From: Parelaphostrongylus tenuis
Taxonomy: Eukaryota; Nematoda; Chromadorea; Rhabditida; Metastrongylidae
Assembly (NCBI GenBank): GCA_019055375.1
Contig: JAHQIW010004735.1
Span: 186,001 to 250,000 of the forward strand
DNA length: 64,000 bases
Direction of reading: 5' to 3'
The position numbers and the translations under genes are program-made. The notes below the pieces were generated by a model. The model was not told where the DNA came from. It was given only the letters and a program-made list of their open reading frames with translations, and ran no database searches. Positions 12,180 through 25,043 of the stretch are shown here, piece by piece (the stretch's first letter is position 1; the number at the start of each line of letters is the position of its first letter).

Positions 12180-14720
12180 ACTATGCTACCAAAAATGCAG
12201 CGACCAAAGTGACTATCTGTATCTATAACGCACGTACGCTTCCACACAATTCCTCTATAAAGAGCTTAAGCATATAAGCTAAAGAAAAATGGCACTATGT
12301 CAGTGGCCTGGATGAAACAACAGCACGTCACCAATCCCATGCTGTCGATGACACCGGAGAAGAACTGTTTCTTGGTAGTTGTGATGATAGAAGTGGCGGT
12401 GGAGTTCTACCAAGACGAGTTTGACCATGGACATTGATTCCTAGTACAGCTAATAATCCGAATCGGACGACTGAGGCTGAAACGATGTACATCAACGTCA
12501 GCTTTGACCATCTTCGTTGTATATGGACCACCATCAAGTTTCGACAAACGCGACGAGTTCTATATGGGCTTACAAAGATCTTCAGAAAACGTTTACAGCT
12601 CGCGACGTCATTATTGGAGATTTATTTATTCATTTATCTATTTACGGACCCGTCATCACATTTTTATTGTACAGAATGCAGTACTTCCAGCATTTGATTT
12701 GTTTTCGTCTTCTTCTTGAATGACGTAGTAAAACTGGTCAAGCATCTCGCCTCGCAATAGAAACAGAGGATAGCCTGGCTGTGGTGCTCCATAGGGCGTT
12801 CTTTCTGATTGCCGGAAAATGTTGAGAAGTGAAACTCGGCTACAGGCGCACCGCAACAAACATAGTAACCACTCGGCCACATCGTGGCCATTATTGCAGA
12901 TTATGGCACCGAAATTCGACCCAGTAAAACTCGCGAGAAACGTCACACTGAGACTCACCGAATAGATTGTAACGGACGTGGTGAGAGTCTGTCTGAGTCT
13001 ATCGTGACGACCAAACCCATTCAAGTCAACTCAATTCTTACAAACCATCTCTCGCCACGGTGGACATGGGAGTCTTCCAATGGTTAATACCACAACGAAA
13101 TAGACATATCTCAGTACATCTAAGGGTTCTGCCTAACCGATGTCGTTGAGGTTCCAATTTTGAACGATATCGGCCCATCGTCGCTTCTGCGTAGTATTTC
13201 AATTTTCGCGGAAAGGAGAGAAAGCAGTTAAATTTGAGCAACCAAATCTCAGAACTACCGTAAATTGAGGCGTATTCAAACCTTAGCCGGCTCTTAGGAA
13301 AATGCCCCATTAACAACGTAAACGAAGCATGCGATCAGCCCACCCAACGGCGTCACGTTAACGTATGAAAGCCGAGAGTAATAAGGTTGCTAAGAAGAAG
13401 CTAGTCTCCACATGTACTCGAGCTAATTCGTCAACGTAGTATCACGCAAGCAACAGGCAACCGAAACCCCACGTTCGAGCTTGCAAAATTAAGCGATATA
13501 AGTGAATTTCGAAGCGAGAACAGCAGCACTTTTAGACGAAGCTTGAAAAGCTTGGAAAACCATTCGCAAAGCCCAACGTAGCTTTGCCGATTACAAGATC
13601 AATGTTATTGTGCTCCCACAATTTGAGACTTTTTCAGAACTTTACGTGCTGTTTTTTCAGTTAAAAATTTGCACGAACAGCCTAATTTGGACAGGATCTG
13701 AGCATGACACTTGAAGAATCTTCCGCCAGTTCTCATCATGTTTTTCACACGTCACTGATAGAATTACAAGCTTTGTGGTCACTTAAAATCCAGCAAGACC
13801 TTACTTTCTTCGAAAAGAGGGCCCTCACAATTCGAGCAACTATCGCGCAATTTGCTTGCTGCCTATCGTTTGAAAGACTTGCAAGAGTCATTTGAACAAT
13901 CTTGATAGATCCTTGGACGATGCCCTGCAGACAAACAAGATCCCGAAAGAGATCCACCAATACAAACTACATCAATATGATCACAGGACCTGATGAAGTT
14001 TTGCTAGAGTACGAATGACCACTTCAACCCATTTCAAGCGATTTGAAGAAAACCTTTAATACATCTTGGAAGGGAGCGGTCAGAGAAGCTGTGGGGCACC
14101 CAGAGCGCTACCACTTAGTATACAAGCATTCCTCGTGCGTTATAAAAAGATTTTGCACTCAAAGTTTAGCCATTCTATAGTAATATTACTACTGACCTAG
14201 GAGGAGTTAGACAAACGATCACCATATCTGCATAAAATTTCCATTGCCACCCTCCAAAGCGTCATTTCACATTAGAATGGATAGCATGTCAGTGAAAATC
14301 GATAACCAACAATAACTCTATTTTCGTATCATTGAGGAGATTATTCTTAGATCACCAAGCATCAGTCAGTCACATGTTCGGAAATGTTGGCCAGTTTTGA
14401 CAGCATCTGTGGAATGAGTGGTGTGCGACTGAATCCTACGAAAACGTTGTTCCTGAGAAACGGATTGGCTTTGAATTCTCCGTTCACAGTTGACGGAATG
14501 ATTTTCTTCAAATGCTCCAGCTGCGTCTATCTGAATTCAAATGTCAAACAGTGAGCGCCCTATCTCCAGAGTTGAGTAGGAGGAAGCGAACGACTTGGAC
14601 AGCGTATACGAGCGTTGACAATGCGGCGATGAATACAAAGAGCACCCGGGTCCGTTCTCAGCTTTCTAAGGTGGTCATTCCTTGGCACCACATCATCATC
14701 CTCTTTGATCAAGATGATTT
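12180..14720 (+). mobile_element. RTE-type retrotransposon, degenerate, split by a SINE
   Basis: Plus-strand translation gives the start of the RTE endonuclease (VTICIYNARTLP near 12,211), then DTGEELFLGSCDDR near 12,350. It continues to VIIGD at 12,620. After the SINE at 12,623-12,889 the same domain resumes with RGESLSESIVTTKPIQ and RWTWESSNG (up to about 13,085). Reverse transcriptase remnants follow to 14,700, with CGMSGVRLNPTKTLFLRNG near 14,410 and LSRRKRTTWTAY near 14,580. Stops and frameshifts are frequent, so it is an old copy. Confidence 0.8.
12623..12889 (-). mobile_element. SINE family S2, copy 2, nested in the RTE element
   Basis: Flanked by a target-site duplication: ATTATTGGAGATT at 12,610-12,622 and ATTATTGCAGATT at 12,890-12,902. 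The host RTE endonuclease frame is continuous across the duplication once the insert is ignored. The SINE lies on the minus strand, with the GTGGCCGAGTGGTTACTATG head at the right and a TTTATTTATTCATTTAT tail (plus-strand reading) at the left. Confidence 0.85.
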
Positions 14721-16274
14721 AATAACTTCTCCCTCACTTCACAAATCATTTCATCCTCGAATTGAGTTGAAATCCAATTTCGTGCGCTTTCCAACAAGAA
14801 TGTGATTTTAAAATCATAAAGTAGGAACAATCGGTACTTGTATTGATGGGGCATCGATAGCACTGTGATCCCTCCGTCAATTACAATGTCGAAGTAATTG
14901 CATTCCATTTGTACTGGTTGCCTACATTAGATCGATCATTCAAAACTAGCTGTGATCGGACCTGGTTCTATCACAATCAGAACCACATTTTATCATATCA
15001 CATTCACACGTGTATTCGACACTAAAAGTAGTAGGTTTCATTTCATCAACTGCTGTTGCTACACTCAGTTGGCGACTGCTGTTTTCTCACCGATTAAAAT
15101 ATCTTCTCAGTTCCGAAGAGCTAACACTCAGGTCATTGATTTCACGATTACATTAACACTAGCACAAATCAAGAAAAGTAGAAATATATGAATAAGCTAA
15201 AGCAAAATTTGAAAGGTTGAAAAGGAACCTTCTATTTCCAGAAGTGCTAAAAAAAGTGATAATGACAGTTCAAGACTCAGGAGGAGGTAGGTGAAAGAAA
15301 TGCATTCGACTTGACATTTTTGTTGTCTATCACCACATAAGTATCAGCACTATGGGTCTGAACTAATTCAACGATAGAGTATGTGCAACGTAGTATCACG
15401 AATTGAAATGCTATCTTGATTTGAGAACATATGGGTCAACAAGAAAGCATAAGCAATTACAAACACGTAAGAAAAGGTGATCGAGTTTTGAACTGATATT
15501 GAACACGAAAAAAGACTATTTCAACTTATCGTCCGCTCATAATCTGCTGGCCCATGAGAATATCGTAGCTAAAAAAAAGGCTAGTGAGAAACACTATTAT
15601 AATCTCAAATACAAACATGCCGCAATGATAAGCGTCCACGTGTTGTAAAGTGCTCAGATGTAGATGCTCCTCAGCTTCCAATTCCAAATAAACCGAATTA
15701 TCGCATAGCATCTCATCGAACAACTTCCACTTAACACAGTGGGTATGACAGGACACGCTGCCAGCCTGACTTGCCACGTGCGACATCACTAGACACTTGG
15801 CACTAACGAACTGCTCGCCACGCGAGGCGATATTGATCAGATGGTGTGGGGCATAACCCCTTTCGTACTCAACGGGTTAACTTTGGCATGTAAAATAAAT
15901 ATTATCTCACAGACCAAAATTGAGAAAACCATTTAATTCAGCTTCATTGTATTTTCTCATGCCTTATGGCGGGGTTACCATTCTCTGTCAGATAAACGCA
16001 AGAAGCATTATCTTGAGTAATTCATCAGAAAACCATCCTTTTTGTAATAAAATGCCTCTTTTGATATACAGTAGAATTCTGAGAGATTTAAAGCTGCTTC
16101 ACAAGGTTAACATGTAAAGAGATGAGATCAAGACATCTGCGGAAAAGTGTTAGAAGCTATAAGTGCTTTATCGTACAAGCAAAGAAGAAAAGCAATTTGG
16201 ACGGCCACCGAAAGCTACTTCATCTACTGATATTGCCATTGATTTCAAATGTTAGGATATACACACATATATAA

Positions 16275-16305
<31 letters not shown>

Positions 16306-17150
16306 TCTTGCAAAAGTTGCCTTTGGGAGGTGCTTGAACTTCATCAAATTTGTCTAGTATACCATGTGGAGTGATTGGTTCAGGTAATTGGAATCGAGTG
16401 TTTTGTGATTGTGAACCCGTTTATCGGACGAACATCCCAACTTACTCATACTACACCAATACCACATTGGACAATCCAAGCCCTACCCCGTAACTCCGCG
16501 GTCGGCAACTGATATCACATCCGTAGGAAACAGTCTCACGCCGCCCTGTTGTGGAAACCACTCTACGATGACTATATCAGAGATCCAGGAAGCAGCATCC
16601 AACTGTTATAGATAGTGATGCCGAGCCAGACAGGAAAAAGAAGAAGGATCGTCTAGTTTTTCTCCAATTCTGAACATCCGAGTAAAAAATTACCACATAG
16701 TTTATTATATGTTGCAACTGCATAGCCAGGAGCAGCTAGAGTGATTGATCTTTCGGACATTTTCGATGAAAGCTCTTCGAGAATCTGAGAAGATCTGTGG
16801 GCAGAATTTTTCTGCAAACTCTAAATGTGGTTCAATCCTAAATCTTCTCCGTGTTACCAAATCATAATTTGCAGCAGAAGCCGTATGAGTTAAGTTAGCT
16901 GATTATAGCCCCCCTTAAAAAGAAGATATTTTGATCTGAAGTGTTTATTGCTTAGTTAGTCTAGACACCGTTTTCTATTCGAAATGCAGGCAATGTATAA
17001 AGAAATGACGTCGCCAGAGTTCATACCGAAAGCAACAGAAATGACGTGTCACAGTAAAGTTGTTCCTCAAAAAATGCTTCCGTCATGTACATCTGAGGAA
17101 ATGTATTGCATTCTTGACTACTAATGAATCTGGCGCATCACTTTGATGAT
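14720..17150. other. Intergenic AT-rich DNA with a (TA)n tract at about 16,266-16,302
   Basis: Apart from the short MITE at 15,729-15,880 and a pure TA microsatellite at about 16,266-16,302, no exon, RNA gene or recognisable repeat was found on either strand. Confidence 0.4.
15729..15880. mobile_element. Short TTAACCC-ended MITE (family M3), copy 1
   Basis: Begins near CTTAACACAGTGGGTATGAC and ends ACTCAACGGGTTAA. It shares its ends and a central GCCAGCCTGACTTGCC-like block with the copy at 20,616-20,757. Interior is G+C-rich against an AT-rich background, and has no coding content. Confidence 0.5.
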
Positions 17151-17600
17151 TTCCTTACGAGCACAAAATCAGATTTGTGAAGAAATCGGTCGATTATGTC
17201 AGTAATCTTCCCGTTGTGCGCTTGACATCGCGAAAGATCCAGGCAGTATCGGCTCCCGTTCGACTGTCATTGAAGCGCATTACATGCACTGCTCATCTTA
17301 TTTTCCTGGACCTGACATGTACAAAGGCACCCTAAACCTTCGAGCTGGAACAAAGTAAAACTTTGGATGTTCTCATTTACAAGATGTGGGACATTCATTC
17401 CTAACATCGAACTTTCGACTGAACAGTCGAGTCGAAAAGGTGAGCATGAGTCAGATGTTCTTTGTTCACTTCACTACATCCTCACTGCTCTCGAACGTGC
17501 CTCAAGCCGTTCGTTTTCTCCTCTCAAACTCTAGAACTCCTGAAATAACTGACTCGGTGAAGTTTCACGGGAGTATAAAAGACCGCTCTCTCACACTTTT
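17150..17600 (-). mobile_element. RTE retrotransposon 3' fragment
   Basis: Minus-strand translation of 17,310-17,210 gives a peptide resembling the RTE C-terminal block, with HVMRFNDSRTGAD in place of HAIRFNDNRWTRD. The adjoining 17,400-17,600 aligns at DNA level with 3,120-3,360 of the fuller RTE copy (for example CACTTCACTACATCCTC against CTTCACTACATCCTC). It is a 5'-truncated copy, as is usual for LINEs. Confidence 0.65.
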
Positions 17601-18479
17601 ACCGATTAGAATAAGGCCATTGATTTCAGTTGGAACAGAAGCAATCTAAAATCTCCAGACAATCGAGTGTTCCTGCTAAGTGCATAAGAATTCTTTGTGA
17701 GCTGTCTAGAGACTTTACAACCACAATTTTACACTTTATAACCATAAATACTGACTGAGATGAAGAATTCAATGATGCAATACCATCACGCTGAAACTTA
17801 TTCACTGTCACTCTCTAAAAGTGCATGCGAGCATTATAATGGGACATGGAAGTGAAATTTAACGGTTGACAATTAAGCCGACTTTGCATCGGTGATGGTA
17901 TCGTTCTTTTAACACTAAGAATGAGCCTGACAGATTAATTATTGCCCGATTTTGGTAACGTCTGTGGGAAGATTGTTTCCTGATTAGAGCTAACAAAGCA
18001 ATCTTCACGCGAAGGGAACTGGTATTATAGAATGTGACTAATGTAATCATGTAGAAAATCGTCGATAAAATTGTCATAGCCGTCCGTGAGAATTTCTAAC
18101 AAAACTGTAACAATGATGTGAGAACGTCTGCGGTCGAACATCCATTGAGCATTCAAATGAATCTTTCAGGTGTTCATCAAAAGAGAAGTCAAATAGTCGA
18201 CGCTATGATGTTTTGTGGCCTAACTGTCAACATATACAATAGTTGGCTGATTCCAAAAGTAGCATTTGGGTATGGCGGAGGTAAAGAGCATTGTGAACCA
18301 ATTCCTCATATCGCTAGCGATTTGCGGAGGTGCAAATCTTGCAAAACGCCAAGTTACGAGAAATAGTATTTGGAAACGTTATTGTGTTTTAGACGACTGT
18401 GAATAATACAACAGCGGCAAATGTTGAAGTGATTAATGGAAATTTACAGCGCGAAAGAAAAGAAGATGGATTTTTACAG

Positions 18480-21400
18480 GCTTTTTCATAATGCTGTTGA
18501 TTGCTATCAACGCGATATTTGTGTTTCCAGTACTCCACTTAGAAATATTTGTTGGTCAACGTCATCAGTCTGGCATATGCAGAATCTACCGTAGCTATGG
18601 ATGGGCATTTGAAGGTGATTCAAAGAAAAAAGCGAACTTTTAATTATAACAAAATCTTGAGCGTCTTCTGCATAAAAGTCTATGTTCAGATGAAAATTTA
18701 GGCCGTTTATTGTAATATCGTACCGTTTTCAGGACTTGGTGCAGCGATTTTTCTTCTAACGTTCCTAACGTCATTACGTGACGTTGAATCCTCTTATGTA
18801 GCTATGAAACATTTTAGAAATATCGTTGTAAATATAACTGGCGTCATGTCTTGTGAGAGGTATAAAGGTTAGTGAAAATCCTTATCACGTTTATCTTGTT
18901 GATCTATAGCGCTGACAACTCAGAAGACCTCGTCCAAATAAGTATAAATAGAGTGGGGTTTTTGAAAATGACAAGTGTTGGTTTGCCTCTATGGATTCTT
19001 GATGCACACGAAATATCGACCGAGTAATGAGATACGGCATGATATGTACATCTAGGCTCTAACGAAGACAGGATCGCCAAAACGTTAGCCATCAAATTTT
19101 GAAAAAAGAAAAGTACCAACCTTGTGAAAGTTTTAATTAAAAAAATGCACAAGAAATTATGACGCTAATCTCTTGGTTATAAGCACTCTTTTTTCGACAC
19201 CTAATGTAACTTGTCGCCGATGTTCAAAATCCTGCAAAACTGCTGGGTTTATCATGATTTGTCGCCTGCAGTAAACATCCCCTTGTATCACAAATGACTA
19301 GGTGATGCCCCTGAGCGATTTTTTAGCATGGGTAATACGATGGGTACTTCTGAGAAGTTTTATTCTCCGTTTTTTATCACTTTGTGTCAAAGAAATGACA
19401 TAGACGTGGATGGATTAACAATGTACACCACAGCGTTTTGCCATATCTTTATGGATCTACTTCTAGGATTGAGATGTGCATCTCTCTACAGTGACGATCA
19501 GTGTAAATTGCTCAACGATAACTCGTATAGATATCAAAATATGGAGTGCGGTAACAGTAGTAAAGTTGACAGAGAACAATCATTCGGGAGCCACTATTAT
19601 GGGTGAGCTTCCGAATATTATTGACTTAATAAATATAATTCAACGTCATCTCATTTAGGGACCTCATTGGACACGAACACAAAGTTGATATCAACGTGAG
19701 ACTTCATGAAAATAGTACAGTAGTGCATACTGCAAACGCAATCTTTCCTTGTTTTTTTTTTTTAGACTTTTCTACTCAAATATTTCTCTTGGTAGAATGT
19801 GATCACAGCACACTGCCATGTCCGTAAATGAAAGTCGATTATTACGAATAGATAATCGACGTAATAGGAAATGCGAAAAATTTTATTGACGACTTGAGCA
19901 AACTTATCATCATGTTGACGAGCTGTTCAACTTTTTTCTCCTCGTTTTGCCAAACTAACCTATCCAAAAGGCGTCAACTATTGAGCGCCTATTCTTTGAT
20001 TAGTGCTGACTTGAGTTACCAACTATTGTTGTGTCGCTTTCAGGATATCGAATATTATGTGGTAATTGGTGACTCATGCAGATCACTTGTACTGCCACTC
20101 CTACAAAAACGATTGCACAATCACGTACGCACAAAAGAGCTTGGTAACCAGATCCCCCCTTCAATCGGCACGTGCCACTTTGACACCCAACCGGGTGCAC
20201 CAAGTCTCTCGATGCTTTGCGTGGGAATATAGTACCTGACCTGCCTAGGACATGCTGACTCCAAACCACGTGCGAACGGTCTAGCTTGGCTATCCCAGGA
20301 ACATGGGAATAGCGACTCAACCAGCATTCAATAACACTCGTAAAAGAGTAGAGAAATCCATAGGTACTACAAGTAGCACTTCGAATTCTGTTTGGGAGAT
20401 AGATGCTAGGAAACAGATTCAAATACTATTAGTGTAGGTATTCGCCTGATGTTGTACATGTAGTATCGGGTGCAATGCTATATCCAGAAAAATGGAAGAA
20501 AATTGGATGAAGTTAAAAATTAAAAAGGGGAAATTGGATGAAGTAAATGGAAGAAAAAGTTGAAATTTAGAGCTCAGTAAAAAACAATGGAATACTACAA
20601 GAGCGTGTCTAGTGCTTAACCCGTTATGTGCAATGTGGACATGCCGCCAGCCCCGCCTGTGTGCGTCGACTAGCCCATAGTGCCTAGTGACCAACGATGC
20701 GGCGCGCGGCGAGGCGAGGTAGGCGATGTCTCCCTGTTGTACCCAAAGGATTAAATCATTTTACCAATTGTTGGAATGCGCCGTAGGCACGTGGACGTGA
20801 TCAACCGTATTGACTAATGTCAATCAATTAATTCTCTTACACCAGTAAGAACAATTTGTTTCAGCGAATATTTTACTACTATATACTGTTTACCATATAC
20901 TGTGGTATTTCTATCTCTGGCGAAAAAACTATAAGAGCCCTGCTTGCGATTTTATGTGAGTCCTAACATGATCTTGTAATCTACTCTCTCATTAGATGTC
21001 CTTGTTTAGTTCAGAAATTCAAAGCGGCACGGCAAAATCAGATTTATCCGGTAATTTGTTATTGAATGGCCTATTCTCGATGAACACATCCAATAAATTA
21101 GTCCCTTTCTGCAGTTGTAGATCACCTTCTTTAATTTTTTCCTTTCTGGAAACCGGACAAGAGGACATTTGTCCTAGAGAGCTTATTTACGCTGTCTCTT
21201 TTCGGATCCCACGAAAAAAAAAAGATGAGAACGCGAGCACATAGATAACTTGATCTAATCGAACGGATAAACCAGCTTGGCAAAATGTGGTCATAATGAT
21301 GCTATAACGATGATAAAAATACGGATCCGTCACAAAATGCACCGTCGGTGTGGAATGAGCTCGAGATCCTATTTGGCATATAAAATCTACGCACACTTAG

Positions 21401-23134
21401 CGACATCACTTCACAATATGTATGGTACTTTCAGACGCTGCCTTCTCAATCTGCTATGTATTCACCGTGACTATATTTCTATATGCAGTCGATCTAGGCA
21501 CTGTATGGCAAATTTTGTGGGCGATCAGCGATCCAGAAGCGCTTTATTCATCCCAAGTTAGTAGAAACCAAATCTTCTATTCGATAAAAAGTTAGGGATG
21601 TTAAATAATTGCAGACGTATAACATAGCAACTTACTATTCTGTGATCAGCAGTGGAGTGATGATTTACGGAATGATGTCTACCGCTTCTTTACGCCCTAA
21701 AAATAGCGACACTTACAGAGTATGTGATGTGTGATGTTCTAATTGACTCAATCAAATATGTACGAGTGAAAAGAGACGATATGTAGTAAATTAGCACTGC
21801 GTGAGAATGTTGCGAACTATACTTTATAACGCACTCGTCGGTTTTGCCACAGTAGAAAAGAGCAGCAAAATAGTAGGTTGAGGGAACGGTTCCCAGCACT
21901 CACTAAGAATTCAAAGTTTATACATAAATTCAGTCAAGAACAACAAGAATCATTCTCTGAAATAATGACCACCATTGTCCGCGATCTACTGCCAATGATG
22001 TGTGAGCTTCCGGATCTGAACGAAATCGCCATTCCCTCGACTCTAAATCAAGAAAAACTCCTGTTATACCTCTTCAACTCAATCAAATGTCTCGAATCGC
22101 CATCCACAAAGAATATGTTCAATTGAGCGACACTGGACCACAATCGGACAGCGCAGCATCTGGATTGTAGGCACGGTGCAGCAAGACCTCGACTCCGTCC
22201 AATTCATCAAACTTTTCCTCAAACTTCATTGCGGTATGTGGTTTGACATTATCTTGCTGAAACAACGCAAGTCGACGAATCAATGTCGAATCAACGAATA
22301 ACTAGCGTTGTCCTTGGGAGTTTCTAATGGAAACATTCCTGAGATATTCCCATGAATTTACAATAACCAATTTTGCGTGAAACAATCATAAAATTTGGAT
22401 TTTTTTTGGTGTTAAGGAACTTTTTCCTCAACCTGGTACATTTGTTTATTGTCAGCAGCAATTCATCAGGAAGAATCATGATAAAATGTAAATGATTTTC
22501 TGACTTAGGTATTCATAAGTATAAATAACGTGTCATTTAGCTCACAGTCATCATCCTGCTAAACAACATACTTACTCCTCTTCTTAGTTTTGTGTTCGCA
22601 TTGTGTATTAACGCCTACCTCACACAGAAAAACTTTAATGGCTATGATTATACGCCCAGAAGTAATGGTATGTACATGAATATACTCTGTTACTAAATAT
22701 GTTTTCCATACTTCTAAGACAGTCTCCGGAAGGCACTGCGAGAACGCATCTCTGTTCCGAAAGAAATTGCACACTTCTATTTCTTCTTCCGGACTACCAT
22801 CACAAACGTTCATGAGCTAGCGATGCACTGTAGTGCTTTCAGATGACGAATGATTGAGCAACTTTTTGATTTTATGAATTTGCCCTTATGACGAAGGAAA
22901 GCCACTTTACAATGACCATTGGAAAATCTTTTCAGGATACGTATACTATTTCGCTACGATGGTTGACGCACTTTTTAGCTATACAGGAAGTTCTGTGTGC
23001 GTAGTTATTGCAACAATACCTGCTGTTATTCCAAGAATCGTTCACTTCTTCTGTAAGTTTCCGATTGATTTACTGATGGTTATTATGAATTGATGTTTAA
23101 TTCAGCAAATTCTTACGAAGGATCATTTATGTGA
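18480..23134 (+). CDS. Putative seven-helix membrane protein (receptor-like), partial gene model
   Basis: Exons with matching phase and splice sites: 18480-18614, 18733-18867, 20865-20955, 21435-21556, 21615-21719, 22541-22667, 22936-23052 and 23106-23134 (stop TGA). They give about 287 codons. Nearly every exon carries a hydrophobic segment: FFIMLLIAINAIFVFPVLHL, GAAIFLLTFLTSL, ANILLLYTVYHILWYFYLW, SICYVFTVTIFLYAV, SVISSGVMIYGMM, VIILLNNILTPLLSFVFALC and SSVCVVIATIPAVIPRIV. The C-terminus is SNSYEGSFM. The number of helices and predicted size fit a nematode serpentine chemoreceptor, but no family-defining motif was recognised, so that is inference. The 5' exon was not found, and the joint between 20,955 and 21,435 is out of phase, so a small exon is missing there. 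Intron 2 is about 2 kb and holds a short MITE. No disabling mutation was seen. Confidence 0.6.
20616..20757. mobile_element. Short TTAACCC-ended MITE (family M3), copy 2
   Basis: Starts TTAACCCGTTATGTGCAATG and ends ACCCAAAGGATTAAA, with an internal CCGCCAGCCCCGCCTG block. It lies in intron 2 of the receptor-like gene. Related fragments appear near 34,556-34,640, 47,744-47,838 and 6,120-6,260. Confidence 0.5.
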
Positions 23135-23270
23135 ATAGTAGACGTCTCATTGCTATTGAAACCAACATTTTTCTATAGTTTTGCTTCTTCATTACTGTTG
23201 TCCATGAATACTTGGAGGTGATCTGTTCCGTGCGTGCGAATGACCGAGATGTAATGGCATGGAATTTAGG

Positions 23271-24586
23271 GTACTGTTCTATAATGGAGGCGCCACTTCG
23301 ATCCCTTATGAAAAACGTGTTCCATGGTCTTCTTCAATGAGCAGACAGTTATTGGATAGCACAATTTAAAGAAATCTGAACGATGTGTTCCATCTTCAAA
23401 GAAGCTTCGTCATTGCGCTGAAAGAGCAAAACTAGTATTTTGTTCCTTATCGAAAGATTTCTCGCTGACCAAAGCTTTTCCTTCAGAGTCCTATTAACCA
23501 TTCGATAGACCAGATCTTAAAAATTTCAATGATCTAATTGTTTCTTATGATGATCTGGTATTATGCTGTAACAGCCACAAGAAGATTGGGTTTCACGAAA
23601 CTAGATCACTTGAACTATCCTCTCTTCACTCTGATCTATTGGAAAAAACGTTCTTTTAGATTCCTCTAATGTTCTCGACAGCTTGAATAGAAGGAATTTG
23701 AATGGTGTATTTTACTTTCAAAAAGACCTCGTTATTGCGCTGAAAGAGCACAAATAATATTTTGTTCCTCACTGAAAAATTTCTCGATGATCAGAGCCTC
23801 TCTTCTATAGGTTTATCAAGGAAACGATAAATCAAATCTCAAGAATTTCAACAATGTTTTTGATTTCCTAAAAGGACCTCCTAGTGCTTCATAAGAATCA
23901 AAAGAAAATGGGGTTTCGCACTCGATGCTTTTTCCAGTTTTGTAAAGCCCAATCTTCTTTTCGCTGCTACAGCCTGGTACGAGGTCGATATTCAGAACCA
24001 AGTAGATCATTCTGATCTGTCGATTAATTACTAAAACACCAAAGGAATTGCTTTGGTTAGCGAGAAATCTTTGAATGAGAAACAAATATTGATTTTTGAT
24101 CTTCCAGCATAATAAAAGGCTTTTTTGGAGACGAAATACACCATTAAAATTCTTATAATCTGAACTATCGAATGATTACTTGAATATTGAAAATGACCAG
24201 AAATTACGTTTTTTCTGAGGCAACAAATTGAGGAGCGAAAAAAAGTGAAGTTCTTCCACCCAATATTTTTGGGAAACCCAATATTCTTTTCGTTTTAATA
24301 CCGCAATGCTTTAAAAGCAAACGAAATCATTGGATTTCTTAAGATTTGACTATCGACTGGTTGCTAAAACTTCGAAGAAAAAGCTTTGATCATAGAACAA
24401 TCTTCTAATGCGAAACATAACTATTTTTACTCTGTCAGCGAAATAAGAAGGCTTTTTTAAGATAAGATATAAACATTCAAATTGTTTTGATTTGTGTTAT
24501 CGAGCGATTATTTGAGCACTAAAAAAGACTAAGAAATGTTTTTTTTTACAAAGGGTCGAAGTGGCGCCTTCATAATAAAAAAGTAT
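23271..24586. mobile_element. 1.3 kb TIR element with internally repeated modules
   Basis: Inverted ends of about 40 nt: left core GAGGCGCCACTTCGATCCCT at 23,288-23,307, right core AAGGGTCGAAGTGGCGCCTT at about 24,551-24,570. The inside is built of repeats: the block with GCGCTGAAAGAGCA and TTTTGTTCCT occurs at about 23,410-23,470 and again at 23,730-23,780, and similar ATTCGATAG-type modules recur to 24,500. No transposase ORF is present. It starts 137 nt after the stop of the receptor-like gene. Confidence 0.65.
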
Positions 24587-24798
24587 TGCATTTAGCTGCA
24601 GAACCAGGCTCGTGCAGACGACAAACACACCAGAAGAAGCGCAAGTGTTTTGGCTCAATGATAAATGCACATCTCTCAATAGACACCGCCTTTAATTTGT
24701 TGGAGGCTCCACTACTGAAATCTGACGTTTTTGCGCAGCTTTTTTATTCTTATAAAATCTATCACTCTTTGTACAGATTGTCCTTTCTTGAATGTCCT

Positions 24799-25043
24799 TA
24801 TTTTAGCATTCTATTTTATCCGTCATCACCGTTTTTTTCACTGGCGGATCCCAGTACTTCTAGCATTCAATTGGTTTTTCGTCATCTTCTTGAGCGGCGT
24901 GGAATATTGGTTGAACGAAATCTCCCTGCAATCTTGGGGATAGCCTGCTGTGGCGTTCCATAAAATGTTGTTGTTGACTGCAGGAGAGAAGTGGAGGAGG
25001 GGGAGCGCGGTTCCAACATCACAACCACTCGGCCACAGCGCAC
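24799..25043 (-). mobile_element. SINE family S2, copy 3, with target-site duplication
   Basis: Perfect 12-nt direct repeats CTTGAATGTCCT flank it at 24,787-24,798 and 25,044-25,055. The head on the minus strand reads GTGGCCGAGTGGTTGTGATG and the body contains TTTTATGGAACGCCACAGCA. It ends in CGGTGATGACGGATAAAAT. Confidence 0.8.

Noticed and set aside
12656..13024. 122-codon minus-strand open frame
   Set aside because: Runs through SINE S2 and into the opposite strand of the RTE endonuclease; not a gene.
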